DNA of 64,000 nt from FEB-25 sp963726315 (lineage in GTDB: Bacteria > Chloroflexota > Anaerolineae > Anaerolineales > UBA4823), in assembly GCA_963726315.1 (NCBI GenBank), contig CAVSBZ010000005.1, positions 434,001 to 498,000 of the forward strand. Direction: 5' to 3'. Below, piece by piece: positions 35,568-44,712 of this stretch. The first letter of the stretch is position 1, and each line of letters starts with the position of its first letter. The translations under genes were made by a program, and so were the position numbers. The notes under the pieces are model-generated. The model worked only from the letters and a program-made list of their open reading frames with translations. It ran no database searches and had not been told where the DNA came from.

Positions 35568-36608
35568 TTATAGCAAAATGATGTTGTGCTCCCGGCACTC
35601 TTTCACCATTTCTGCAGGCCATAAGCTGGATTGAATCTCGCCAATATGGGCTTTGCGCAGGTAGAACATGCATAGCCTGGACTGGCCGATCCCGCCCCCG
35701 ATGGAGAGGGGCAGCTCTCCATTCAGCAAACGCCGGTGGAATAATAAACCCTTTCGCTGCTCGGTGCGGCGTAATTCCAGCTGGCGCAGCAAGGCAGGCG
35801 GATCCACGCGAATGCCCATCGATGATAGCTCGTAGGCGCAGTCTAGCAGGGGATAATTTACCAGGATGTCACCATTCAGACCCATAAACCCATTAGCGGT
35901 TGGGGTGGACCAGTCATCATAATCGGGGGCCCGACCATCGTGGGGTTTCCCGCCTGGTAAATCAGCACCGATCCCGATCACGAAAACTGCTCCACACTCC
36001 TGGCAGAGGGCTTTCTCGCGTTCCTTGGGAGACAGTTCCGGGAAGCGTTGCTCAAGCTCTTCGCTGTGGATAAAGGTGATTTCATCCGGCAGTATCGACT
36101 TTATCTCAGGGTAAAGGTGACCAATATAGCGTTCGGTGCGGAGTATGACATCGTATATTTTCGTCACCACATGCTTCAAGAAGTCAACATTTCGTTCTTC
36201 ACGCCGCATCACCCGTTCCCAGTCCCACTGGTCTACGTAGATCGAATGCAAGTTATCCAACAGCTCGTCCGGTCGAATAGCGTTCATGTCGGTGTACAGC
36301 CCTTCACCTGGCTGCATCCCGAAATCAGCCAGCTGCAGCCGCTTCCATTTCGCCAGTGACTGGACAATCTCCGCACGGTTATCCTGCATCGACTTGACCG
36401 GAAAGACCACCGGACGTTCGACGCCGTTCAGGTCATCGTTGATACCGGTGCCCGAGAGCACAAACAGTGGCGCGGTCACGCGGATCAAGTTGAGCTCAAA
36501 TGCCAGATTTGTTTGAAAGAACTCCTTGATCTGGCGGATGGCCAGCTCGGTTTGGCGCAACCCCAACAGGGGGTGATAATCTTCAGGAAATAAATTAATT
36601 GTATCCAA
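35568..36608 (-). CDS. asnA: Aspartate--ammonia ligase
   Basis: AsnA makes asparagine from aspartate, ammonia and ATP. The 346-residue length and class II synthetase-like motifs match: LFVLSGTGINDDLNGVERPV, the ALAKWKRLQL-like segment (SLAKWKRLQLADF), IYVDQWDWERVM, and the C-terminal GGGIGQSRLCMFYL motif 3. TTG is the likely start at 36608, preceded by AAGGAAGGA. It contains no lesion. It is monocistronic, with an inverted repeat in its leader. Confidence 0.95.
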   Translation of the reverse strand: MDTINLFPEDYHPLLGLRQTELAIRQIKEFFQTNLAFELNLIRVTAPLFVLSGTGINDDLNGVERPVVFPVKSMQDNRAEIVQSLAKWKRLQLADFGMQPGEGLYTDMNAIRPDELLDNLHSIYVDQWDWERVMRREERNVDFLKHVVTKIYDVILRTERYIGHLYPEIKSILPDEITFIHSEELEQRFPELSPKEREKALCQECGAVFVIGIGADLPGGKPHDGRAPDYDDWSTPTANGFMGLNGDILVNYPLLDCAYELSSMGIRVDPPALLRQLELRRTEQRKGLLFHRRLLNGELPLSIGGGIGQSRLCMFYLRKAHIGEIQSSLWPAEMVKECREHNIILL

Positions 36609-36917
36609 GGCAGTCCTTCCTTATATGAACATCCCCATCCATGGGGATAGGGTTTTGAAGTTAGTGGTCAATATATCCTATAACGATATAGCTTTAATGG
36701 CTTGATCAACGATATCATCCCTTGATAATTGGTCGATTATATCACCCACGTAATGAAATAGATTGGAGGTTAGCTGTTCGAAAGGCTGCAGTCCAGCTGC
36801 CTTGAGATCTTAATCAGGTAGGAACCTGAGCTGACTAATCTAAATATAGATATTGGTGCGCTGGGGTAAAATTAGCTCAATGACCGTGTCATCATCCCTT
36901 CGCCAGGAGATTGAGCC
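36609..36917. other. Divergent intergenic region between asnA and the CPBP gene
   Basis: No supported gene. The only clear structure is the perfect inverted repeat ATCCCCAT-CC-ATGGGGAT at 36631-36648, 22 bases upstream of the asnA start, which could be an operator or a leader hairpin. AT-rich sequence from 36660 to 36750 probably carries the asnA promoter. Confidence 0.5.
36631..36648. repeat. Inverted repeat in the asnA leader
   Basis: ATCCCCAT and ATGGGGAT, perfect arms with a two-base centre, just upstream of the asnA ribosome site. Position suggests control of asnA at the operator or mRNA level. Confidence 0.5.
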
Positions 36918-37631
36918 GTGGGATTAATTTCCGCTTTATTATCACAATTATTAGCTGCTTATACTGTGCTGGTCGAACCCTTTCTACGCACCAATTTCTA
37001 TCGCAACCTGAAGAAGCAACTTAATATCGATCCTTCCGCCCGGGTCCTGTTCTACCGCACCCAGGTCTTATGGGAGCTGAGCTGGATGGTGGTACTGGTT
37101 GTTATCGTCATCCCCATCCCCAATCCGCTCGAATGGCTGGGTCTAACCATGCCCAATCAGTTCGGATGGCTCATCCTGGCGGCACTCCTTTTTGGCGTGG
37201 TTTTATCCACCTACCTGCTAAGGCGAAGCCCGGGTGCCATGGCTTCGATGCAGCGCAGCCTGCAGGCATCTTCAGTTCTCCTGCCCGCCAATGCTGCAGA
37301 GCGTAAATGGTTTGCCATTGCAGCCGTTACCGCAGGTATTTGCGAAGAACTGCTATATCGCGGTTTCTTGATGTCTTATTTACCATCGAATTTCTCAATG
37401 CTGGCGGGGCAGCTGATCGTTATTTCAATTATCTCCGGCATCATTTATGGCTTGAGTCGCGCCTACCTTGGGATGAAAGGTATTGCAACAACGGCACTCA
37501 CCGGCTTTAGCTTTGCAATTGTGTACGCCTTGAGTGGCAGCATACTGCCTGCCATGGTTTTCCATATCATGGCAGAGTTACGCACATTATGGTTATGGAA
37601 ACCTGAAGTGAAGGCGAAGAAAACCAGATAA
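36918..37631 (+). CDS. CPBP-family intramembrane metalloprotease
   Basis: A 237-residue membrane protein with GTG start and AGGAG site. The abortive-infection/CAAX-protease signature is present: CEELLYRGFLMSYL (EExxxR) near residue 152, then an F-x3-H motif (MVFHIMAEL) near 214. About six membrane segments. Family members cleave prenylated or other membrane peptides, or protect against bacteriocins. The gene is 13 bases from the MFS transporter, so co-transcription is likely. Confidence 0.86.
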   Translation: MGLISALLSQLLAAYTVLVEPFLRTNFYRNLKKQLNIDPSARVLFYRTQVLWELSWMVVLVVIVIPIPNPLEWLGLTMPNQFGWLILAALLFGVVLSTYLLRRSPGAMASMQRSLQASSVLLPANAAERKWFAIAAVTAGICEELLYRGFLMSYLPSNFSMLAGQLIVISIISGIIYGLSRAYLGMKGIATTALTGFSFAIVYALSGSILPAMVFHIMAELRTLWLWKPEVKAKKTR

Positions 37632-37644
37632 GATACCCCGTTCA

Positions 37645-38862
37645 ATGATAAATAAAGATATCCGCCTGCTGTTCACCACGCGCGTTATCCGCATGTTCGG
37701 CTACGGCTTTTTATCGGTCGTGCTGGCGTTATACCTGGCGCAACGTGGATTGGGTGAAGGAGATATCGGCTTGTTGTTCACCCTCACCCTGGCTGGCGAT
37801 GCAGGTATCACCCTGTGGCTTACCACTTCTGCAGACAGGATGGGCAGGCGCAAAACGTTGATCATCGGGGCGCTGTTGATGGTGATGGCGGGGGTAGTCT
37901 TTAGCTTAACCGGAAACTTCATCTTCCTGGTGGTGACGGCGATCATTGGGGTGATCAGCCCGTCCGGCAACGAGATCGGTCCGTTTCTGTCGATTGAGCA
38001 GGCATCGCTCTCCCAGCTGGTGCCGGATGCAAGCCGCACCCAGACCTTCGCCTGGTATAACCTGGCAGGCTCCTTTGCAACTGCCACCGGAGCCCTGATC
38101 GGCGGGGCACTGGCACAAGTGTTGCAAAACGCCGGCTATACTCCACTGGATTCATACCGGGCGGTGGTGCTAGGGTATACCGTGATCGGTCTGATGCTCG
38201 CCTTCCTGTTCCTGTTCCTCTCCAATTCAGTGGAAGCACCTGTGATGGTCGAAGCCATTCCTCTGCAGCGCCGTTTTGGGCTGCACCGCTCACGCCAGGT
38301 GGTATTTAAACTTTCCAGCCTGTTTGCCCTCGACGCATTCGCCGGGGGCTTGGTGGTGCAGTCCATGGTGGCGTATTGGTTCAACGTAAAATTCGGCGTA
38401 CAGCCGGCGGTGCTGGGGACCATTTTCTTCGCGGCGAATATCCTGGCTGGTATCTCTGCACTATCAGCAGCCTGGATCGCCAAGCGAATTGGTCTGATCA
38501 ATACCATGGTTTATACCCATATCCCGTCCAATATCCTGCTGATCATGGTACCGCTCATGCCCACATTACCCCTGGCAATCATCGCACTTTTACTCAGGTT
38601 CAGCATCTCGCAGATGGATGTGCCCACGCGCCAGTCCTATACCATGGCGGTGGTCAGCCCAGACGAGCGTTCGGCTGCCATGGGCGTGACCAGCATCTCG
38701 CGTTCGGTGGGGGCGGCACTCTCTCCTGCCATCACCGGGCAGTTTTTGGCCATACCGGGTCTGCTGGGAGCACCCTTTGTCATCGCGGGTTCGTTGAAAA
38801 TCGTCTATGACGTGCTCATATGGAGAGGCTTCAGGGCGATAAAGCCACCGGAGGAAAGGTGA
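37645..38862 (+). CDS. MFS transporter
   Basis: A 405-residue, 12-helix major facilitator. The A-motif-like loop DRMGRRKTLIIGA appears between helices 2 and 3 near residue 65. A second half with RLIGLINTMV-type spacing (KRIGLINTMVY) follows. Drug or metabolite export is plausible. The last four bases (GTGA) overlap the start of the following MBL hydrolase. Confidence 0.9.
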   Translation: MINKDIRLLFTTRVIRMFGYGFLSVVLALYLAQRGLGEGDIGLLFTLTLAGDAGITLWLTTSADRMGRRKTLIIGALLMVMAGVVFSLTGNFIFLVVTAIIGVISPSGNEIGPFLSIEQASLSQLVPDASRTQTFAWYNLAGSFATATGALIGGALAQVLQNAGYTPLDSYRAVVLGYTVIGLMLAFLFLFLSNSVEAPVMVEAIPLQRRFGLHRSRQVVFKLSSLFALDAFAGGLVVQSMVAYWFNVKFGVQPAVLGTIFFAANILAGISALSAAWIAKRIGLINTMVYTHIPSNILLIMVPLMPTLPLAIIALLLRFSISQMDVPTRQSYTMAVVSPDERSAAMGVTSISRSVGAALSPAITGQFLAIPGLLGAPFVIAGSLKIVYDVLIWRGFRAIKPPEER

Positions 38863-39656
38863 GTCTCACATTCCGCTGGCTGGGTGTGGCAGGGGTGGTT
38901 ATCGAGTTGGATGGGCAGGCTTTGGCGATTGACCCATTTGTCACCCGTCCGTCTTTAACCCAGATGCTGCAGCCGTTGATCCCCAATCCGCACCTAGTAG
39001 CCAGCAGAGTGCCGGAATGCCATTTCGTGCTGGTGACGCATTCGCATTATGACCACCTGCTGGATGTGCCGGAGATATTGAGCAGAACTGGGGCGGCTGC
39101 GTACGGCTCAACGAACACCTGCCAGCTGCTGCGCATACTGGGTATTCCGGCATCCCAGCTGCATGAAATCAGTGCCGGTGACAAGCTTTCCCTGGGGGGA
39201 TTTGAGGTTGAAGTGATCCGAGGACAGCACAGCCCAATCCCATTGAGCAGGTTATTCAATGGTAAGCTGAGGCAGGGTTTAAGACCTCCCCTCTATGTAT
39301 GGGACTACCGCATGGACGAATGCCTGGGTTACCGCATCATGACTGATGCACCAAGCTGGCTGGTGTGTGCAGCTGAGCCCCAACCAGCAGATATTCTGTT
39401 TGCGGTGGCACAGGAGCCGGAGCAGTACTATCTGCAGTTGTTCCAGGGATTCAAACCTCGCACGTTCATCCCAATCCATTGGGATAATTTCACCCGGTCG
39501 CTGGATAAACCCCTGCGCAAGTTCACCCGCCCAGGAAGGATGTCACTCCAGCAGTTAGTCAGACTGGCACAGCACGTCCTTCCAACGGTTAATGTTATCA
39601 TCCCGGAAATATCACAGGAATATCATATGGAGGGTGCGGGTCGAGGAAAGTTATGA
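38859..39656 (+). CDS. UlaG-like MBL-fold metal-dependent hydrolase
   Basis: A 265-residue protein. The start is GTG at 38859 with GGAGGAAAG directly before it and a 4-base overlap with the MFS stop; an upstream ATG at 38820 lies too deep in the MFS gene. Motifs: WLGVAGVVIELDG (N-terminal sheet), VTHSHYDHLLD (HxHxDH, near residue 63), and late FIPIHWDN. The metal site looks complete. Substrate unknown; it may process whatever the MFS protein carries. Confidence 0.85.
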   Translation: MSLTFRWLGVAGVVIELDGQALAIDPFVTRPSLTQMLQPLIPNPHLVASRVPECHFVLVTHSHYDHLLDVPEILSRTGAAAYGSTNTCQLLRILGIPASQLHEISAGDKLSLGGFEVEVIRGQHSPIPLSRLFNGKLRQGLRPPLYVWDYRMDECLGYRIMTDAPSWLVCAAEPQPADILFAVAQEPEQYYLQLFQGFKPRTFIPIHWDNFTRSLDKPLRKFTRPGRMSLQQLVRLAQHVLPTVNVIIPEISQEYHMEGAGRGKL

Positions 39657-39891
39657 GCGAAATTCATGAATATTGCAGGCGAGTAATCCATTGGCAAGAT
39701 TATGGATTAAAAGTCTCATGCATGTCTAAGGAACAAGGTGAAACCTGTTTCTTCGATTGCGTTATACTATCCGCCAACAATCTCCCACGGTTGAGATGAC
39801 TGTTTTGGGTGGCATTCAATCTGCAGGGGGAGTTCGCTCGTATAGTATAAATGAGGAAGTGCAATTCATTGAGGGTAAATATAATTTTGCC

Positions 39892-41202
39892 ATGCCAAAA
39901 GTTGCTCTGATATTTCCTTATTTCCGCACCAAGTCATCCACCGAGATGCTTTTCCCTCCGCTGGGTGCAGCCAGCCTTAGTGCGCAGCTAAACGTGCGGC
40001 ACATCGAGACCAGAATATTCGATTGCACCTTCCAAACCTTCACCAAGGTGGCGAAAGACCTGGTTGCCTACCAACCCGATATTGTCGGCATCTCCTCAAT
40101 GATCCTGTTGAGCCGGGATACCTTCCGGTTTGCAGATCTCGTCCGGCAACGTTTGCCCGAAGCGCTGCTGGTGGTGGGAGGACCAATGCCCACCTTGTAT
40201 CCAGAGCGCTACTCGGGTGTATTTGACCTGGTGTTCAGAGGTGAAGCGGACCTGAGCTTCCCGGATTTCTGCCGTGATTACTTCGCCTGCCAGGCTGGAT
40301 TGAAATCATTATACATTCTTGATTTAGCGAACTATCCAGGCTTATATGTACGAAACCTGGACGTATTGGTGGATAACCCCATCGTCCATTACAGCCTGCA
40401 GGAGATCCGCAGCTTCCCGATCCCTGACCGGAGCGGGTTTGACCATGCCTCCTACCAGAAGGCGTGGATGGATAAAAATGGCACCCGCACCACCTCGATC
40501 ATGGTCACTTTGGGCTGCCCATTCGACTGCGATTTTTGCTCCCGCCCGGTGTTCGGGCATCTGTACCGGAAACGCGACCTCGACGTGGTATTCGAGGAAA
40601 TCAAGCATATCGAACAGCTGGGATACAACCAGCTGTGGATTGCGGATGATAACTTCACCTTGAACCTCTCCCTGCTACGCCAGTTTTGCCAGCGTATGCT
40701 CGGCAGGGGTATGAAATGGAGCTGCCTTTCCCGATCCACTGGCATTGATGCTGAGATTGCTCATCTGATGAAAGATGCCGGCTGCCAGAGGGTGTACCTA
40801 GGCCTGGAAACGGGCAGTGATGAGACCCTGCGGCTGATGAATAAGAAAGCCACGTTGCATGACGGTATCCAGGCCGTGGAGCATTTTCGCCAGGCGGGGG
40901 TAGAAGTTGCCGCGTTCTTCATCGTCGGTTATCCAGACGAAACCACCGAGTCGATTGAACAGACGTTTAAGCTTGCCCTCAGTCTGCCATTGAACGAAAT
41001 ATCGTTCAATGTGCCGTTCCCCCTGCCGGGTTCAGCCCTTTTTGACCGGGTCAGCGGGATCGACCCGACCAAGGACTGGAGCCAGGAGAACGATGTGACT
41101 TTTGTTTACACGTCGGAATTCGACCCAAAATGGCTTAGACGGCGGATCAAGCAAACGATGGAAGCCTTTAATCAGCACTTGCTCAGCGCAACGACAGGCT
41201 GA
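39892..41202 (+). CDS. B12-binding-domain radical SAM enzyme
   Basis: A 436-residue protein. The start at 39892 (MPKVALIFPYF) is chosen by comparison with the paralogue at 42593 (MSKVLLIYPYF); an upstream frame from 39757 is less likely. Residues 1-150 are a cobalamin-binding Rossmann domain (DIVGISSMILLSR, VVGGPMPTLYP). The radical SAM cluster motif GCPFDCDFCSRP (CxxxCxxC) is near residue 208, followed by WIADDNFTLN, YLGLETGSDE and FFIVGYPDETTES. Such enzymes methylate or rearrange unactivated carbons. It ends eight bases from its convergent paralogue. Confidence 0.92.
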   Translation: MPKVALIFPYFRTKSSTEMLFPPLGAASLSAQLNVRHIETRIFDCTFQTFTKVAKDLVAYQPDIVGISSMILLSRDTFRFADLVRQRLPEALLVVGGPMPTLYPERYSGVFDLVFRGEADLSFPDFCRDYFACQAGLKSLYILDLANYPGLYVRNLDVLVDNPIVHYSLQEIRSFPIPDRSGFDHASYQKAWMDKNGTRTTSIMVTLGCPFDCDFCSRPVFGHLYRKRDLDVVFEEIKHIEQLGYNQLWIADDNFTLNLSLLRQFCQRMLGRGMKWSCLSRSTGIDAEIAHLMKDAGCQRVYLGLETGSDETLRLMNKKATLHDGIQAVEHFRQAGVEVAAFFIVGYPDETTESIEQTFKLALSLPLNEISFNVPFPLPGSALFDRVSGIDPTKDWSQENDVTFVYTSEFDPKWLRRRIKQTMEAFNQHLLSATTG

Positions 41203-41210
41203 TGCAGCTG

Positions 41211-42593
41211 TTAGTGCAGTCTGGTAAGCAGCCAGTCTGTTGACGCCTCGAATACCTCCAGGATTATCGAAGCCAGCTTGCCCAATCTGCGTAACCGGCG
41301 ATTAATTTCAAACTGTGCCCGCCCCTTGATGATCCCAAACCACATCTTGGTCTCTGAGAAGTCGGCATTATAGATCAGCACGTGGCTGCCAAAAACGCTT
41401 TCTCCGGGATTCCAATCACGCTTGATCTGACCCCTGACCCGTTCGTATAATTTTGTGCCCGGCAGCGGGTATGGCATGGTGAGGCCCAGGTAATCCAGAG
41501 GCAGGGTTGTGGTGAAGTGCAGGGTGTTCAATACGGTCTGGTTGCTCTCACCAGGATAGAACAGGATGAAAAAGGCGCCTACCTGTAAACCAGCCTGGTG
41601 GGCCGCGATGACTGCATGGCGCGCTTCCTGCGAAGTGATCTTTTTGTTCATCAGCTTAAGCACCGTATCATCCCCCGATTCGATCCCAAAGTACACCCGC
41701 CTGCAACCAGCATTGTACATCTCAATGTAAGTGGCATCATCCAGCGAATCCACGCGGGCCAGGCACTCCCAATAGAACTGCAGGCCGCGCTGCTTGATCT
41801 CCGCACATACTTCCAGCACCCTTTTCTTTCTCAATGTAAACACATCGTCCGCAAACGAGATGCGGTCATAACCCAATGACAGGGCTTGCTCCACTTCGTC
41901 CACCACATTGGCGGCTGAACGTTCACGGTAAGAGCCGCCGAAAATGACGTTACTGCAAAACTCGCATTCATAGGGGCAGCCGCGTGTGCTCATCACGGTG
42001 GTGATGGAGTAACCGTACTTTTTCTTCCCAAATTGGATGTAGCTTTGGTTGGGTAATAACTGGCGGGCTGGTAAGGGCAGGCTGTCCAGGTCTTTGGTAA
42101 ATGGCCGATCGGGTGAGGTGATGATCTCCTCAGCTTCCTTACCGTTGGTAAAAGTCTTCTTCAACATGGTGATGCCGGTGATGGCGCTGAAATCGTTTCC
42201 GGATGAATACGCCTCCAGCAGCTCGACCACGGTACTTTCGCCTTCCCCGTGCACGACCACATCGAAATCTCTCACAAACGCGAACGGATCACAGGTCGGC
42301 AGCGGTCCTCCCACCATCAGTAGCCGGGCGTGGGGTCTCAGCTGCCTGGCGAGCCACAGACAGTCTTCCTGCATGGTCACCATGCAATAGATGCCCACCA
42401 CCTCCGCTCCAGCCTGCATGGCTTTTGCCAGAGCGTCTGGTTTAGCCATAAACGTGCAATCCACCACCTGCACTGCGTGACCTGCCGCAAGCAGGCTGGA
42501 AGCTAAATAACTAATACCCAGGGGGGGGAAGCGGAACACCGAGCGGTCATTCGGGGGTTTGAAGTAGGGATAGATCAGCAGCACCTTACTCAT
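41211..42593 (-). CDS. B12-binding-domain radical SAM enzyme
   Basis: A 460-residue paralogue of the convergent gene at 39892. N-terminal B12 domain (EVVGIYCMVTMQ, MVGGPLPTCDP, GEGESTVVELL). Radical SAM cluster motif TRGCPYECEFCSN near residue 208, then ISFADDVFTLRKK, VYFGIESGDD and FFILFYPGESNQT. The start overlaps the end of the unrecognised 278-residue gene by four bases (ATGA), making it the last gene of a five-gene operon with two glycosyltransferases. Substrate unknown; a lipid or a polyprenol-linked sugar is plausible from context. Confidence 0.92.
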   Translation of the reverse strand: MSKVLLIYPYFKPPNDRSVFRFPPLGISYLASSLLAAGHAVQVVDCTFMAKPDALAKAMQAGAEVVGIYCMVTMQEDCLWLARQLRPHARLLMVGGPLPTCDPFAFVRDFDVVVHGEGESTVVELLEAYSSGNDFSAITGITMLKKTFTNGKEAEEIITSPDRPFTKDLDSLPLPARQLLPNQSYIQFGKKKYGYSITTVMSTRGCPYECEFCSNVIFGGSYRERSAANVVDEVEQALSLGYDRISFADDVFTLRKKRVLEVCAEIKQRGLQFYWECLARVDSLDDATYIEMYNAGCRRVYFGIESGDDTVLKLMNKKITSQEARHAVIAAHQAGLQVGAFFILFYPGESNQTVLNTLHFTTTLPLDYLGLTMPYPLPGTKLYERVRGQIKRDWNPGESVFGSHVLIYNADFSETKMWFGIIKGRAQFEINRRLRRLGKLASIILEVFEASTDWLLTRLH

Positions 42594-43426
42594 GGCAGCC
42601 TTTTGAGCGTGACTTCATAAGTAAAATGGTTGAGGGTAGGCGGGAAGGTGTATCCGAAGCCCGACCAGGCGAGGCGTGTGCCGATCAGCTCTCTCCCCAG
42701 GAACAGCCTGGCTCCTTTTACACGCGGCAAGCTGAAAGATACCTTCAGACTGCTGCAGATGAATGTGGCGCTTGCCGAATTCACTTCATCCCAACAGCCA
42801 ATCGCCTTGTCTCGTTTCACAATTCCGTCTGCGTCCTGGTATTGGTCGAAGTGATGCGCACCCTGCTCGTTCATCAGGATGATTTCGCTGATGCCGTCTG
42901 GAATGGAGTCCACACTCATGAGCTCAACGTGGAGCCTGCCTGTAACTGCATCGATGGTGTAGCCCAGGGTTACAAAGGTGGAATATCCCGCCGGTTCATA
43001 GGTGGTCTGCCACCCAAAGGTAGATCGCAGCAGGTTGGATGTATTGGTCAACAGCCTGCGCAGCGCCGGCATGCCGCGGATCAGCCCTGCCAGTGTATTT
43101 TTACCGGCATATACCAGCCGGTTGTTGATGCTGCCCGTGCCAGGCCTGGCAATCTTCTCTTCCAGGTTTAGTTTAAAGCGGGCGCTGAGCTTGTTTTGCG
43201 GGTCGTCAGCATCGGGAAATAGCTCGACTTCTCCCGGGAAAACCGTTTGCAATCCACGTTTGAGGATAGGCACTCCAAAACCCACTGCTTCTTCAGATAA
43301 ATCATGACCGTCACAATACAATACCAAACCTTTTTGCATCTTGCCGGTAGGATAGGTCGAATCATGGTTGGTACCCGATGCGATTTGCAGGCTAATTCCG
43401 TCTGAGAATGGCAGGTCAATTCTCAT
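42590..43426 (-). CDS. Unrecognised protein in the glycosyltransferase/radical SAM operon
   Basis: A 278-residue soluble protein with no recognised family. ATG at 43426 overlaps the preceding stop as ATGA, and its own stop overlaps the next start in the same way, so both ends are firm. Visible features are MRIDLPFSDGISLQ at the N-terminus, a Gly-rich LSEEAVGFGVPILKRGLQTV segment, many beta strands with aromatic residues, and GYTFPPTLNHFTYEVTLK at the end. No signal peptide, membrane segment or catalytic motif is obvious. Position implies a role in the same pathway as its neighbours. Confidence 0.75.
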   Translation of the reverse strand: MRIDLPFSDGISLQIASGTNHDSTYPTGKMQKGLVLYCDGHDLSEEAVGFGVPILKRGLQTVFPGEVELFPDADDPQNKLSARFKLNLEEKIARPGTGSINNRLVYAGKNTLAGLIRGMPALRRLLTNTSNLLRSTFGWQTTYEPAGYSTFVTLGYTIDAVTGRLHVELMSVDSIPDGISEIILMNEQGAHHFDQYQDADGIVKRDKAIGCWDEVNSASATFICSSLKVSFSLPRVKGARLFLGRELIGTRLAWSGFGYTFPPTLNHFTYEVTLKRLP

Positions 43427-44712
43427 ACCGGTGCAGCGGGTCCTTTGCGATAAGCGCTGGCTACCATCCACCATCCGGCGATCTGCCAGGGGATGACCAC
43501 CAGCATGCGTGCCCACAGGCGGGGTGTGCGGAAGAGGTCTGACCACTGTAACAACTTAGCCATCAGGTCTGGCAGGACGGGAAATAAAAGCTGCGCGGGC
43601 GAGGTATTAAATATGGTGAAGATCAACGGCAAGATCCAGACAGCATAAAACGTGAACCTGGGCAATTCCTTCAGGCACACCAGGATCAGCACAATGGGTA
43701 GGATCAGCGCCAGGTTTTGTTCAGAAAGCCAGGTGCGGGTGAGGAAGAAGATCAAGATCAGTGCCAGGCTGTTCTTCAGTAAGACGATGAATCCGCGGTT
43801 TCCCCTGGGTAAAAAATAAGCGCCAATGAGGATGGCAGGCAGCCATAAGGCCCCCAACAGCCACCATTCTCCTGGCAATACATAGGTACCGGCAATTAGC
43901 TCATACAGTGTGGTGAGAGCCATCCCTCCGCTCACGGTGAATTGAGTATTCCAGCCGTGCAGGATAGGAGTGGCGTCCCAAGCAAAAATAAAGAATGGGA
44001 GCACACAAAAGGCAAGCATGCTGATTGAAAATGCGATCAAATAGCGCACCAGCCTGCGCCAGGGTGCCTGCCACAGGAAAACGACAGCCGCCAATATGAC
44101 CGGCATAGGGGTGGGTTTAAGCGCAATCGCCAAGGCCAGCAGGATGGCAGAAACGATCAGACGCTGCTCATGCAGCAAGACCAGAGCAGCCAGGGTTAGT
44201 AATGCGACCAGCGAATCAAATTGTCCCCAGGCGGTGGTGAAATACAGCAGGAAGGGGTTGAACAGCATGAACAGCCAGGCTTTGCGTGGGAGATCCGGAT
44301 TGGCACCATGTTTGAGCAGGATATCCCTGACGAGATATGCCAGGATGATGTTGGCAGCAATGATCGGGATTTTTATTGCCAGGTTATATAACAGGAAGTT
44401 TTGAGTGGTGGCATAGGTGAGCAGGTAGATCAACCCTAATACCAGCGGCCACGGAGGTGGGTAGCCGATGCTGGTGAGCCCAATGAAAGCCGGGTTATGG
44501 AACACTGTGCGTAGGTCAGGCAGGCTGTAAGGGCTATGCCCGATTGCCACGAGGTATCCTGTAGCCATGAAGATCTTTATATCATAGGCGTGCCCAAAGA
44601 ATAGCCCCAAGACCAGCTGCACCCCAATGCTTGCCAGCAGAAGAGCGAGATCTCTACTTGGGAAAATCTGCCTGATGCGGCTTGACCTGGCAGATCGAAC
44701 CTGACTCGACAT
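43423..44712 (-). CDS. GT87-like (DUF2029) membrane glycosyltransferase
   Basis: A 429-residue protein with about ten membrane segments. The features of polyprenyl-phosphate-sugar-dependent GT87/GT-C mannosyltransferases are present: an early YDIKIF loop with acidic residue, SIGYPPPWPLVLG, FNPFLLYFTTAWGQFDSLV and LKPTPMPVILAA. It would transfer a sugar from a lipid carrier on the outer face of the membrane. Its start lies 59 bases inside the GT2 gene; no better start is visible. Stop and next start overlap as ATGA. Confidence 0.83.
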   Translation of the reverse strand: MSSQVRSARSSRIRQIFPSRDLALLLASIGVQLVLGLFFGHAYDIKIFMATGYLVAIGHSPYSLPDLRTVFHNPAFIGLTSIGYPPPWPLVLGLIYLLTYATTQNFLLYNLAIKIPIIAANIILAYLVRDILLKHGANPDLPRKAWLFMLFNPFLLYFTTAWGQFDSLVALLTLAALVLLHEQRLIVSAILLALAIALKPTPMPVILAAVVFLWQAPWRRLVRYLIAFSISMLAFCVLPFFIFAWDATPILHGWNTQFTVSGGMALTTLYELIAGTYVLPGEWWLLGALWLPAILIGAYFLPRGNRGFIVLLKNSLALILIFFLTRTWLSEQNLALILPIVLILVCLKELPRFTFYAVWILPLIFTIFNTSPAQLLFPVLPDLMAKLLQWSDLFRTPRLWARMLVVIPWQIAGWWMVASAYRKGPAAPV

